A stretch of 64,000 bases of DNA from Aaosphaeria pasadenensis (taxonomy: Eukaryota > Ascomycota > Dothideomycetes > Pleosporales). The stretch spans positions 1,612,001 to 1,676,000 of the forward strand of contig JAKLMB010000003.1 in assembly GCA_022813625.1 (NCBI GenBank), given 5' to 3'. Both the position numbers and the translations under genes were made by a program. Position 1 is the first letter of the stretch. Every line of letters begins with the position of its first letter. Below are positions 35,466 to 47,513 of the stretch, one piece after another. The notes below the pieces were generated by a model that was given only the letters and a program-made list of their open reading frames with translations, did no database searches and was not told the origin of the DNA.

Positions 35466-36701
35466 ATGTTACAACCGCGGGCGTGCCATTTTCGGCCTTC
35501 CCGCCTTGGGAATGCCCTCCTCGCCTTCCGATCATATGCCACCGCAGTTGATCATGTCCCTCCACCAGCATTTGAACCCGCTGTAGCCGTCGCTGTCGAG
35601 AATGCCCAATTGCTATCTTCTCAAGGCTCAAGAAGAGATCAATTCATTCCGCTAAGGACGTACAAGCCACGAACTCCAGGTCTCCGCCATTTGAAACGCC
35701 CCGTCAACGATCACTTGTGGAAAGGCGGACCCTACCGACCATTGACAATTGCGAAGAAGGGACAGCATCTAGGTGGACGAAACAGCAGTGGTCAGGTCAC
35801 AGTTCGGCATCGTGGAGGAGGTCACAAGAGGAGGGTCAGGATAGTCGATTACAAGCGTTACCTGCCTGGCAAGCACATTGTCGAAAGAATCGAATATGAC
35901 CCCAACCGAAGTGCCCATCTGGCGCTCCTCACCCGAGTCGAAACTGGTGAAAGATCATACATCATTGCTGCGGACGGCATGAGGGCCGGTGATGAGATTC
36001 AGAGCTACAGGACCGGTATTCCAAAAGAGATGGTTGACAGTATGGGTGGTGTGCTTGATCCCGGTATGCTCGCCGCGAAGACCGCGAACCGTGGCAACTG
36101 CCTTCCCATCCACATGGTACCTTTAGGCACACAGGTGTACAATGTTGGCTCTAAGACACAGGGTGGTGGCGTGTTCTGCCGAAGTGCAGGAACATATGCT
36201 CTTGTTGTCAGCAGGGAGGAGGTGGAGCAACCAAACAAGACTGTGGTCAAGAGCGTGGTCGTACGACTACAGAGTGGAGAAGTCCGAAGGGTTAGCCCAG
36301 ATGCGTGTTGCACCATCGGAGTTGCGAGCAATCCTCAGGCCCATTTTGCATCTCTTGGAAAGGCTGGACGTTCACGATGGCTCGGAAGGCGACCGGAGGT
36401 TCGTGGTCTTGCAATGAACGCCGGTAAGTTTTAAACCCTGTAGGGTTTTTCTATCAAGCTTGTATGTTAACAAGTTCATAGCCGATCATCCTCACGGTGG
36501 TGGACGAGGTAAATCAAAGGGTAACGTGCATCCTGTCAGTCCTTGGGGCACACCGGTAAGTTCATCTTCTTATTAAATCTACTACCAAAGCTAATATGAG
36601 AACAGGCCAAAGGAGGTTACAAAACGAGACATAAGAGGAACAAACACACTTTCCTCGTACAGGACCGCCCAAGGAACCAAGGCAAGCGGAAACCTAAATA
36701 G
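35466..36701 (+). CDS. RML2: Mitochondrial ribosomal protein uL2m (Rml2)
   Basis: Large-subunit mitoribosome protein next to the peptidyl-transferase centre. Exons 35466-36423, 36482-36555 and 36606-36701 give 375 residues (introns 58 and 50 nt, GTAAGT donors). The N-terminal 30 residues (MLQPRACHFRPSRLGNALLA) look like a presequence. The L2 core is unmistakable: GRNSSGQVTVRHRGGGHKR, RIVDYKR, GDRIQ-type YDPNRSAHLALL, KTANRGNCLPIHMVPLGT and HNVE-like TQVYNVGSKTQGGG. Exon 2 carries ADHPHGGGRGKSKG with the conserved histidine of HGGG, known in bacterial L2 to matter for peptidyl transfer. The C-terminus is KGGYKTRHKRNKHTF. Unspliced, the frame would stop just after MNAG and lose this part. Confidence 0.95.
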
Positions 36702-38156
36702 TCCATGCGTTCGGCAAAGGTTGAGTTGGGGGCATCTTGTATCTATAGAATCTGTCATATCTGGACGATGTACAATACCTCCGCATTTACGGTAGCGCTA
36801 ACATCGCTGTTGGCATGTTATAAATTCATGTATTCAACGAGAAAGCCATGGGCCATGGGTCCGCATTGCCTTATACCTGTACACCACACCACCCTTGGAC
36901 CAGATGCTATCGACGTCCTCTTCTAAATGCGAGTACTCCGTATAATGGAAGACAGAAGGATTTATGTTGCACGGGTTTCGCAGGCTATGCAGCTCACCCG
37001 TGCAGTAGTGCTCGCTATATGTTCTAATTGATGAATCATGATAAATCCTACGGATTTACTACGTACTAGATCTCTCAACGCAACACTGCTGCTTCCCTCG
37101 TTTCTTACACTCGTTAGCGTCACGGATTGCGGCCGATCCCTCCCCAAGATGTACAGGGATGGTCTCGCACCGCATCGTTCTCCATCTTTGGTTAGATCCA
37201 TACGGTACATTCAACGTCGAGTATCACCGAAAGTACATCTTCAACTCGTCATATATGCAACCGTTTCGCACTGATTTCTACATAAAATAGATGATCCAGG
37301 GGATAGAAATCAATAAAAGGATGAATGCTGAACTCCCAGCAGTCATCAGCCTCTCTGACTGTAGAACGTCAGCAGGGGCAGGGGCTGGAGATGCAATGGC
37401 TGCGGCTGCGGCTATGGCTCATTCGATTACCATTGCTTCAAAACGGTCTGGTTGCCTGTCTGCCGAGGCGACTTGCAGTCTTCCATGGTATAATGTATGA
37501 TAAATGAGAGACTCGGCAGCCCGGAAATACCGAGAACTGGCGGTTAAGGGCGAGTCCGAAGTCGTCGTGTTTACAAAGTGCGGTTATGAGACTTTTGTGC
37601 GGTACAGCCAACTATGAGTCTGAATCGGGATATCCGCTAGTATTCGTCCTTTACAGAACATGTGTAGGATGCGCGATGCGAAATAAGTCCACGTCGTCAA
37701 GCAAGCCCCCCGTCTCATCCCACCCATTTTTGATCACAGGCGTAGATGATAAAATAGTTCAGCTTTCTCTAGAACCCTAGCTACCTTTCCAAATCTCCTT
37801 ATCCTACCGTTTCTGCCGGTACCGCCCCATACCTCCTACTCGACGTCTTTCCATGCCGCCCTATCCTCTAATGCATCTTGTCTTAGTTGCGAAGGATGCC
37901 TGATTGTCCACCGCAAAGCTCCTAATCTGATCCCCATAACTTATTACTACTAGTACTGCTGTTATCCAAGACAACAATCGTCCTCCTCCTACGCTGTAAT
38001 ACTTTCCCTCGCCTCCGAGAATTCGTACTGTCGCGACATTTGAAATCATCGTTAGACAAGCCATCCAGATTGTCCCGCAGCAGCTTACGCGGGGTGCGCC
38101 GGCTGCACCTCAACGATCTCATTCAAAGTTCCCATTGACGACCACACATTCCCACC
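36702..38156. other. Intergenic, uL2m 3' side / Zn2Cys6 regulator promoter
   Basis: 1.45 kb without a convincing gene. A TACTCCGTA motif lies at 36934-36942. Small open frames (such as 37291-37500 on the plus strand, Ala-rich) show no conserved features. Confidence 0.5.
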
Positions 38157-41073
38157 ATGCCTTCGGTGGACTCAGATTCTCCGGACGACACGTTCTTCAA
38201 CGACCTATCCCAGCAGGCTCCCGAGCCGACCGAACATAACGAATCGCCAACGGGGCCAGCTGGCCAGGACAAGCAAAGAGACGATGCGGCGAAACCAAAG
38301 AGAATAGCTTGCATACTGTGTCGGAAGAGGAAGTTGCGATGTGACGGTACAAGACCTACCTGCGGTACCTGCAAGCGACTCTCCCACGATTGCGCGTACG
38401 ACGAGGTACGAAAGAAGAGCGGGCCGAAGCGGGGATACGTGAAGCTGCTGGAAGCTAGACTTCGTACGTCTTGTCTGTAATTCCATAAATCGCTAAGGAT
38501 GCAAGACTAACATCTCCTGCGTACAGAACAGGTAGAAACGCTGCTGAAGAACCAGGAATCGTCCGATCAGAATAAAGATGCCTCTCAAGATCCGGCCTCT
38601 GCGTACGTTGCAAGCACAATCCAACAGGGTCTACCCAACGTACCAGATTTCTTGAACACAGACAATGGAACGGGGAATTTTGCAAGGTCAGGATCGCCAG
38701 CTCCCGATGCGTTTGGCATGAATGCGCCCGCTGGAGCAGCTGATGGCGACTTTCCTTGGGAAATGATAGGTCTAGGCTTGGACGAGCCTCTGCCACCTCA
38801 GGATGTCATGGACGACTTGTAAGTTTCTGTGCGCACAAGTTCTCATAGTGTCTTTGCTAAAGACCTGATCCAGGTACAACATCTTCTTCCAAAAGATCTA
38901 TCCATCGTTGCCGATTATGCACCGGCGGAGGTTCATGGCAGCTATGAATCTTGCGCCGCACATGCGACCTCCGGTGTGTCTGCGCTACACAATGTGGACA
39001 TTGGCCGCATCTGTGACAGACAAGTACGACGCTCTCCAGGAACATTTCTACCAGCGAGCACGAAAATACGCACAAATGGACGAGATGAAGGGCCACGGCG
39101 AATCGACCATCACTTTAGCTCATTGCCAGACATGGGTCCTGATGAGCACATACGAATTCAAACAGATGTATTTCCCTCGAGCTTGGCTTTCGGCTGGAAG
39201 AGCGGTGCGTCTCGCGCAAATGATGCAGCTACATCGATTGGATGGCGCTGGTCTAGACGTGAAACAATGTTTGCCGCCTCCCAAGGACTGGACGGAGAGG
39301 GAGGAGAGGAGGCGGACGTTTTGGATGACGTTTTGTATCGATCGCTATGCTAGCATTGGCACAGGTTGGCCGGTGTCGATTGACGAGCGAGACGTACGTT
39401 GTATAGGAATATTGATACGTAAACCGGTGCTAATGTTTGACAGATCTTGACCAATCTCCCAGCAACAGAGGATGCATTTGACAGAAGCAAGCCAATGCCT
39501 ACGAGCACATTAGAGGACTGCTTGAAACCTGGAGGCGCATCATCGATGCAAGCATTCGGCGGAGTTGTACTCACCGCCGCACTCTTCGGTCGCAACCTAC
39601 TACATCTTCATCGACCCGAGGCTGACGACCGTGACGATGATCTTAACGGCGGGTTCTGGACACGGCATCGCAATATTGAAGGTTTCCTTCTAAACACCGC
39701 ATTGAGCTTGCCGGATCATCTTCGTCTGCCCACCGGACTCTCTGATCCGAACGTGGTATTCCTCAATATGTGCATTCACACCTCCGCCATTTGCCTGCAT
39801 CAAGCCGCAATCTTCAAAGCAGATAAACATCGACTCCCAGCCAACGTCAGCAATGAGAGCAAAATCAGATGTGTTACCGCAGCTGCTGAAATTGCGTCGG
39901 TGATGAGAATGATCAGCCATATGGATTTGTCTGCAGTAAGTTGATATCAAGACGAACCCACAATTCGACGCTGACAGGAATAGATGAACCCTTTCATATC
40001 GTTCTGTGTGTATGTTGCAGCTCGTGTATTCGTTCAGTACCTCAAGACGCGACCAAAGGACCACCAGATGAACTCTTCTCTCCAATTTCTCTTGCAAGCC
40101 ATGCAAGCATTGCGACGCAAGAACCCCTTAACGGAGTCTTTCCTGGTTCAGCTTGACCTCGATTTGGAGACAGCGGGCGTTCTGGGCATGCACTCTAAAG
40201 TTTATAACATACCGGCTCGTGGCGCAGTAAGTACATTCTCTGTCATTACCACTACGTTGCTGTCTAGATACTGATTTCTTTGTCCCGCAGAACCCTATCC
40301 TTTCAAATGGTGATCCAGTACAATGTATCCCAGTTGTCAACATCCGAGATGGAAAGGGTGAGCAAGCCCCCGTGAATCAGTTCGGAAATAGCAATACGGC
40401 AACGCAGAATCGACCATCGCAGTTCAAAGGCAACTCGCCAGGCCCGCCGTTCCACGTCGCGAACCCGATCGGTAACATGGACATACATCCCACAGGTGGC
40501 TTTGCGACATCGCAAGGCGAAGGACAGGCGAATATCCCCACACGAAACGGATCAGGGAATCATGAACATTATACGACAAATGGTGTCGGGGTATCTACGA
40601 ACGACCCCTACATCATGGGTGACGGCAATGAGATGGACCTTTCTGCCGACGGTAGCGTAGAGCACCCTAGTCCGGCAACACTGAATTCGCAATCAAGAGG
40701 CGGGTCTACCTCACAAAGCTCGTACTCTCCCTCTCAACCACAGGATGAGATGCAAAACCTCCAATACCGGCCGTCACCCAAACCCCTGACCAGCCAAATT
40801 CCATTGGCGCATAGTACTGCTTCGAGCAGTAACACGCAGTACTTTACGACGACAAACACGATGTTTCCGCAGCCTGTTTATGAGAACACGAATACTATGA
40901 TGAATCCAGGTTCGCTCAATAACGGATTCGTGGGCCAGAGCGACTGGGAGTTCTCGACCATGGCCACGGGGATGACTCCCATGTCGGAAGGCAGCTGGAA
41001 CCAGATGCTTGAGACCATCAATCTCGGATGGGATTCATTAGGGCCGCCTCACGGGAATAATAGATCAGGGTAG
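38157..41073 (+). CDS. Zn2Cys6 transcription factor with fungal-specific regulatory domain
   Basis: Nuclear DNA-binding regulator of 878 residues. Six exons: 38157-38463, 38527-38818, 38874-39393, 39444-39935, 39984-40226 and 40291-41073; every join keeps frame. The binuclear zinc cluster has Cys at 52, 55, 62, 69, 72 and 79 (C-x2-C-x6-C-x6-C-x2-C-x6-C), followed by the linker KKSGPKRGYVKLLEARL and a short coiled coil (QQVETLLKN) that may dimerise. The middle-homology region runs from about residue 205 to 560, with IYPSLPIMHRRRF, WLSAGRAVRLAQMMQLHRLD and REERRRTFWMTFCIDRYAS. The last 300 residues are Asn/Ser/Gln/Gly-rich, with an acidic aromatic end (NQMLETINLGWDSLG) resembling an activation domain. 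The target pathway cannot be told from sequence, and there is no neighbouring catabolic or secondary-metabolite cluster to suggest one. Confidence 0.92.
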
Positions 41074-41874
41074 CAGTGCTATTACTGGCAATGTTTAGGG
41101 CTTTGGTGCGAAAAAGGACAGGATACCCATTTTTTAACTATATTATTTGGTACACAGTAGAGGATGCGGCGCATTACCTTTCGCTTCTTTTGGGGGAGTT
41201 GAGAATGTCACGGTATTTGCAGTATTTCCTGACTGCCCAGGATAGAGGTACTGTTTGTGGGAATGTATGTACGCACACACGCGCAACTCTTTTCGGTCGT
41301 CACACCGCTCCTGTATGTACGAGTATGATTCAAGATGTACAACATTTGCACCACGGACAACATGCATCGGATTGCGTTCCGCCCTTACAAGGTGTAGATC
41401 GATGTTGCTGTGATGCGAAGCATGGACTCCCCACAACCAGCTCCCATCGAGTTGCATACTCCGTATTCCATTGTTTATTATTCCGCTCTGTTTCGTCTCA
41501 AACAAGCTTATTCATACGACTCGAGTTAGTGCGGAGAAGTGGTCAGCGATGATATCAGACAACTGATATTGGGTGTGGAGCTGGAACACGTACCTTGCAG
41601 GGATGCTGGTCTGGAAGCTTTGGAATAAGTCGCTATGGTAACCCACCAATGTTGCGCCGCCAGACCAACCGCCCAAGACACGACAACACCGCCAGATTCA
41701 CCCAAACGTGAGACCAATAACTTACATTCTTCATTGCTTCATTCTCGTTCACTTCTTTTCACTATTCGCTATTCAGGTCATTGCTGCCCTTGCGTTCCAG
41801 TACCACATCCACCCGCCGGTGACTCCCGAACATAACGATCGATACAAACACCACAAGTAAACACCCGCATTCCG
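41074..41874. other. Intergenic, regulator 3' side / LIM protein promoter
   Basis: 801 bp with no convincing gene. A TACTCCGTA motif lies at 41457-41465. The 150 bp before the LIM start is C/A/T-rich, like a leader. Confidence 0.5.
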
Positions 41875-44757
41875 ATGATCGATATGCACAAATCCAAGGA
41901 AAGAGACCGGGCTGCGTCACCGGGACCTACCTTCATGTCTCCGCAGCAAATGTGTACGTCTGCAAGCTTTAAAAAGCAATCTCAATCCTGAGAGTAACAA
42001 CTTTATTCTGACTCTATCCCGCAACAGCCAGCTACTTCCAAGACCTACGAACCAACCGCCCAACACGTCCCAGCGGCTCCCGACCTCCACCTGCCCACTT
42101 CAACACCTGGTCCAGCAGAACCAATTCGAGAGCCACTGCCGATTCCAGAGTTACGTCACCGACCTCTCCAATCACCACCGAACCCACGACCGAGGAGCCT
42201 GAATCTCTACCAGAGAGCGTCCCCGAGCAGCCAAAACTTCACAAGCGAACCACATCAAACATGAGCATCGACGAGATACTGGCAGGCACCGCAGGCCGAG
42301 CACTAGTACAGCCACCGCGAGGACGCCCACAGTCAACAGCCACACCTGACGCCGAGCGAGAACGAACGCCGAGCGTCCAGTACCGCGAAAGTGGACGCCG
42401 CCAGGTCGAGCGGGAAGAGGCACGGCAACTGCGATTAGCGCTGGAGGAGTTCGACCTCAAGAAAGAGCAGGGGCTGTACGATGCAGCTCGCGACGAGGCT
42501 GCGGAGCTTGTCTACGATCATCAGAATCCGGATGCACGTGATGCGAATCCAGATGCTCCGTATCAATACCCCGGACCTGGAGGGAAGGGGAGCCATAACA
42601 GGAGTCGGAGCCAGGGTCGAAGTGAGCGGGAGCAGGATTTGCAGAGGACGAATTCGAAACTGCGGAAACGGCACTCGGTGGGCAGCTCGGCCGGGGGGAG
42701 TAGGAGTAGTAGTCTGCATAGCCATAGAGCTGTGAGCAACACTTCTGTTACTGCGGATGTGGTGTTTGGGGACTCGCCGACTAAAGAGACTATGGACATT
42801 GATCAGGCGATACAAGCTTCCCGGCCTCGGCAGAGCAGCATTGGCAGGAGGAAGGCCAGTGGAAGCGTTTTCAAGAATCCAGATGATCAGATATATGAGG
42901 AGCCTGAAGAGGAGACTCAACCGCCCGTTCAGCCAGTGCCGCAACCCCAGGTCCCAGCGAAGACACCTTTCCAAGCTAGGCGCAACCCATTCAGTCGAGT
43001 TAGAATCGCTAGGGAGAACAGTCTCATGAGAGCCAACACAGATCCCACCGTCGGAATGAAGAGGTTCGACCGTTTCGAGATTCAGAACAATCCACCAACG
43101 CAATCTCGTAATGCAGGGTACACGGCTAATCCTGTCCTGCCACCCAAAGCCACTGAGGAGGTCAAGCCGGATGCAGAGAACAACGAGGAGGTGAAAATGA
43201 AGGATGGCAAAGAAATCCGAAGCGATGATATCCGTGCAGCAACTGGTTTCCGTCTGAAGGACAGAAGTGCCAAACTGCCCACTCCCACCATGGTCTCTGA
43301 TAGTCCGGGCCGCCCAATTGTATCCTTCCAGGAGAATTGGAAACCAAAGGAGGTCGAACTGAAAGAGGAGAAATCCATTCTACCTCAGTCGACTCCCAAA
43401 CCGGTCGCTGAAGCCGTGTCTGGTCCTCGACGTTTGGCCAAGGCTGCTACCGACCCTGTGATCCCCACGATCCAGAGTACGCGGGACTCACTTAGGAAAA
43501 CCAATGGCCCATCCGCTGCTGGAATTCCTCAGATCAATGTTACTCCACAACCTGCTGCTCCATCTACGCGTGTGAACAGGGCGAATGTTCCCGCCATCAG
43601 CGTTTACGAGGATCCTCCATCGAGACCCCTCCCCACTCCCGCAGCCTCAAGGAAAGTCAACACTCCACCATCAGTCACGCCTCCTGTACCAACAATAAAC
43701 GTTTCCCAGGCCCCTCCAGCGCGCTCTAAGCCATCTCCAGCACCTCCCATTCCGACGATCTCTGTCCAAGAGACGCCCCAAATCTCTGTCACTCCTTCCG
43801 GTCGAGGCGCCAGCGTGAAAGCTCCATCGATATCTGTTACCCCTATTCCCTCCATCTCCGTCAACGATTCACCCTCACCTCCCGTTCCGACCATCAACGT
43901 GGACGGAGGAAACACCTCAACCCGTCCATTGCCCAACCCTCGGAACTACTCTGCCAAACCATTCCCTCGCAACAATGGCACGAACAACCGCTCCCACTGG
44001 ACACCAACCAACGTCCGCACAGGAGCCCTCTGCAACCAATGCGCGCTCCCCATCTCCGGGCGCATCGTCTCCGCGGGCGGCGTGCGCTTCCACCCGGAGT
44101 GCTTCCTCTGCCACCACTGCGGCGAGCACCTCGAATGCGTAGCCTTCTACCCAGAGCCCGACAACAAGCGCGCGGAGCGGATCGCGCGCATCCACGCGCG
44201 CCTCCGCGGCGAAGACATCGAGTTCCTGCCGTCGCACCCGACCATCGAAGACATGATGCACCTGGAGCGCGAGGACGGCGACGAGGGCCTCCGCTTCTTC
44301 TGCCACCTCGACTTCCACGAGCTGTTCTCCCCGCGCTGCAAGTCGTGCAAGACGCCCATTGAGGGCGAGGTCGTCGTCGCGTGCGGCGCAGAGTGGCACG
44401 TCGGACACTTCTTCTGCGCGCAGTGCGGCGACCCGTTCGACTCGACCACGCCGTTCGTCGAGAAGGATGGGTATGCGTGGTGTGTGGGCTGCCATACGAA
44501 TCGCTACTCGACGAAGTGTAGGAAGTGTAGGAAGCCGGTTGTGGATACTGTTGTTAAGGCGTTGGGATCGGAGTGGCATGTTGGTTGCTTTTGCTGCGTT
44601 GTAAGTTGTTTCTTCCCCGTATCTTCTTTCTCATCCATAGACTGACAATCACCATTAGGAATGCTCAGGCCCCTTCGAAGATGGTCGATACTTCCTCCGC
44701 GGCGAGTCCGAAGACCCCGTCTGCGTTCGCTGCGAGGAGCGTCGTCTCAAAGCTTGA
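41875..44757 (+). CDS. Paxillin-like LIM-domain protein (Pxl1/PaxB type)
   Basis: Exons 41875-41953, 42028-44600 and 44659-44757 give 916 residues (introns 74 and 58 nt). The N-terminus after the first splice reads MSSYFQDLRTNRPTRPSGSR, the short leading motif of fungal paxillins. Residues 60-690 are disordered and contain a cluster of eight P-x-I-[S/N]-V motifs at 527-652. LIM domains begin at Cys695 (CNQCALPISG), with CHHCGEHL next. The first carries an insertion of about 45 residues (NKRAERIARIHARLRGED to EREDGDEG) before FFCHLDFHELF. The second is CKSCKTPIEGEVVVACGAEW to CVGCHTN. The third is CRKCRKPVVDTVVKALGSEW, ending in exon 3 at CVRCEERRLKA. Pxl1 in fission yeast stabilises the cytokinetic ring and interacts with calcineurin. 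The LIM-coding half is very GC-rich. An ATG at 41884 is an alternative start. Confidence 0.9.
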
Positions 44758-45755
44758 AGCATCAATCGTGCAGAGGCTCGGGCTGGATCCTGGGTCTCAC
44801 TTCTTGCACAGTTTGATTCACGGGGCTTCATCGCAGCATCCCTCACCTTCAATTGCAACGTTCCCCATGATCCCATGCATTGAGTGGATAAAATGTCGAA
44901 AGCATACATGCGTGCATACATGATAGATTGGAGTGGTCTTTGTCTGGTTGGTTATCGGTTGATTATGTTCTTGTATCATTGTCGTTCTTCTGGTTCCCGG
45001 TCTGTACGTTTGGGCGTTGGCATTGGCGTTGGTGTTTTGGGGGTTATTTGTTCGTTCTGTCTGGAGTGTGGACGGTGTGTGGGTTGGAGGGCAGGGAGGG
45101 AGGCACGGAGGGTAGGGTAATGCATAACCTGTGGTATAGTGACATGAATTAAAGCGTATATGATGTAAAATAACTCATGATTTCCCTGTGACGGTAGGAG
45201 GTGGGACGTAAGGGTTATTTGACATCAATGTGAGACGTATATTTCGTCATTGAGATATGTAAGACTGAGGATATCGAATCCCAAGAGCATTGTTCATACG
45301 CTACATACACAAGACGAGACCGTCCGAATAACTGAGAAAGTCCGCCTGGTCCGAGGAGAACAAGGAAGAGAAAACGCAAGTAGATATCCTATGCCAAACC
45401 GTGGCTTCTCTATCGTGTATGAGCATGGTACACGGCGTACGTTATGTTCCTCTCACCATTGCTTGGTCACTGTGGGGGTATGCTGTTGATCAGAGGTGGG
45501 CGTGCGGCTGATAGTGCCTCGTCCCTGTAAACCTGTGGCAAGTTCGGTTTAAGGCTTGCTTGCTGTCATGACTATGTCCTAAACCCTCAAGTGTCGTAGA
45601 CAGCGTTCCTGCCCGACAGCATCTCCGCCGTGAAGCTGCTAGTCCGCCCCCTTTCAGACGCATGAAGCTCATCCAACCAGGACGGCCCGTTCCTACCGAG
45701 GTCCAAGTCCTGCTCAAATACAGGTATGCGGTCGTCATGTCGGGGTGTTCCGCTT
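44758..45755. other. Convergent 3' regions of the LIM gene and Pex20
   Basis: 998 bp between converging stops. It is G/T-rich at 44930-45120 and AT-richer to 45300. No gene is seen; if Pex20 has a further 3' exon it would lie at 45570-45755, but the frame used here already closes. Confidence 0.45.
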
Positions 45756-47513
45756 TCACCTAGGGTAATATTGTTTCCCATTGGCGCCGTACCAATTAAA
45801 CTGCTCTGTGATCTCGTCAGTCCTGTGGTCGCTGAGTGGGGGTGCCATGTCTGACCGTTCGTCGAGGCTCATCTCCGAGTCCATCGGCATGCCAAAGTCC
45901 TGGGCGGAGTGGTTGAGGATGCCGGCGTCGATGTCGGGTATCGATGTCGAGGGGGGGTTGCTACTGACTTCTACCATCTTGTCGCCTTCGACTTTGACTT
46001 CGCGGTCGCGGAGGCGCCGCATGAGTTCGAGGAATTGGCTGTTTTGGAATTTCTCGGAGGTGTTGTCTGCGACGCGTTCGAGGAGCTTGCCCGCTGTGTC
46101 GGCCATTTCGTCGTCGTCGTGGCGTGTCGGTTGTTGTTGCTCCTTCTTCTGCTGCTCGGGTTGTTGGTGCCGAGGTTCGTCTTGGAGCTGCCCTGTGTTG
46201 TAGCCGGCTGCTTCTAGCTCCTCCAATATGTTCTCGTGATTGATGGGCACTCGCGTCGACAGTAGGGGGTATTGTGACATGAGCCGTTGGTTGACGGCAG
46301 TGATGAGTTTTTCGGCCCGTAGCTGGATCTCAGATGTAGTATCACGAGTGGATATTTTCTGCAGTGCTTCCACTGCCCAACGTGCCTCGCTCACGTCCTC
46401 GGTCAACCTGCCGCTCTGCTCTTGAGATTCAAGGCTCTGTAGCCATTGTAAAGTTTCGTCGTGCTGGCCCAAATCGGCCGCACTGCGTAATTTGATGGCC
46501 GTGTATACAGCTAGAAAGCGTGTCAGTTATACTGCTATTGTAATATGTCGAGGCGTAGCACTTACGAAGACGTTTATCCCGTATGGAGAGCAGTACAGGA
46601 TCGTTCTCCTCGGCCAGACGAGTCTCTTCCCGGTAATCTTGGGCGAGGTTCAAAGCAGAAGGTCCCTGTTGCTCTTGCGGACGAGACTCTTCCCGATAAT
46701 CCTGAGCGCGATTCAGAGCAGAAGGCCCTTCCTGCTCTTCTCGTAGAGTCTCAGACAACATCTGTGTATCTTCTTGCCTCTGCTGCTGCGTAGGCGTTTG
46801 CGTCGCTCCCTGATCCTGAGCTTGCTGCATCAACTCATTCTGCACATCCTGGAACGCCTTATCGAACGCTGCGTTATCGAAAGCCGGGACTTGCTCGTCC
46901 GCGCGCTGTTTCCCCATGGCTACTTCGGACATGGGAGACTGGTTCACCATGCCGAAACCCGCTCGTTGCTGGAAACTCGATCCTCCCCACGCCATGCCGG
47001 GCGACATGCTCGGCGCATTCCACTGCGGGAAGGTATTCTGGGCATGCGATGGCTGCTGCTGCTGTTGCTGGCTCATGAAGTCCTGGTGCCATGATGCAGG
47101 CGCATTGGAGACTTGAGGCACATGCTGCTGGAACCGTGGAGCTTGGGGAGCGGCGATGTTCAGCCGCTGGAAGTCGGAAGCCCAGTCTGGAGCTGCTTGG
47201 GCAGGCTGAGGTTGGAATTGCGGTAGCGGTTGTGGGTGGGCGTGTAGGTGGAAGTCTGGTTGGTGCAGTCCTGAGTGACCGGCTTGGAAGGCATTGAATT
47301 CGGGATCGAGGACTCCAGCGTTGGGACCTGGGGAAGATCTGAAACCCTATATACGATCAGACATGGCACGGTACAGGAGATCAGTCCTGAGGTACAAACC
47401 TGGTTTGGAGATTGACGGTTAGTCAGGCGATCCTGTTGGAGGGTGCGGTCCACGGAAGTGTGCTTTTGGAAGTTCTGGAGGGCATTCGAGGGCCCACAGA
47501 GTGCGTCTGCCAT
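45756..47513 (-). CDS. PEX20: Peroxin Pex20, PTS2 import co-receptor
   Basis: Pex20 escorts Pex7 with PTS2 cargo to the peroxisomal docking complex. Exons 47400-47513, 46566-47346 and 45756-46510 give 549 residues; introns are 53 and 55 nt with GTTTGT and GTAAGT donors. The N-terminus MADALCGPSNALQNFQKHTS holds the conserved Cys (residue 6), the site of redox-sensitive ubiquitination in Pex20 and Pex5, followed by VDRTLQQDR. Aromatic WxxxF motifs (WASDF, WHQDF) suit Pex13/Pex14 docking. The middle is Gln-rich. A tandem pair of 21-residue repeats, GPSALNRAQDYREE and GPSALNLAQDYREE, lies before exon 3. The C-terminal part (VYTAIKLRSAADLGQHDETL, then WLQSLESQE) and the end FNWYGANGKQYYP fit the Pex7-binding region. 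The second splice join (codon C|CT, Pro) is the least certain point. Confidence 0.9.
46603..46728 (-). repeat. 63-bp tandem duplication within Pex20
   Basis: Two head-to-tail 63-bp units encode 21-residue repeats of Pex20. On the plus strand, GAGTCTCTTCCC at 46620 recurs as GAGACTCTTCCC at 46683, exactly 63 bp later. The copies differ mostly at third positions and in their last four or five codons, so the duplication is not very recent. Confidence 0.85.
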
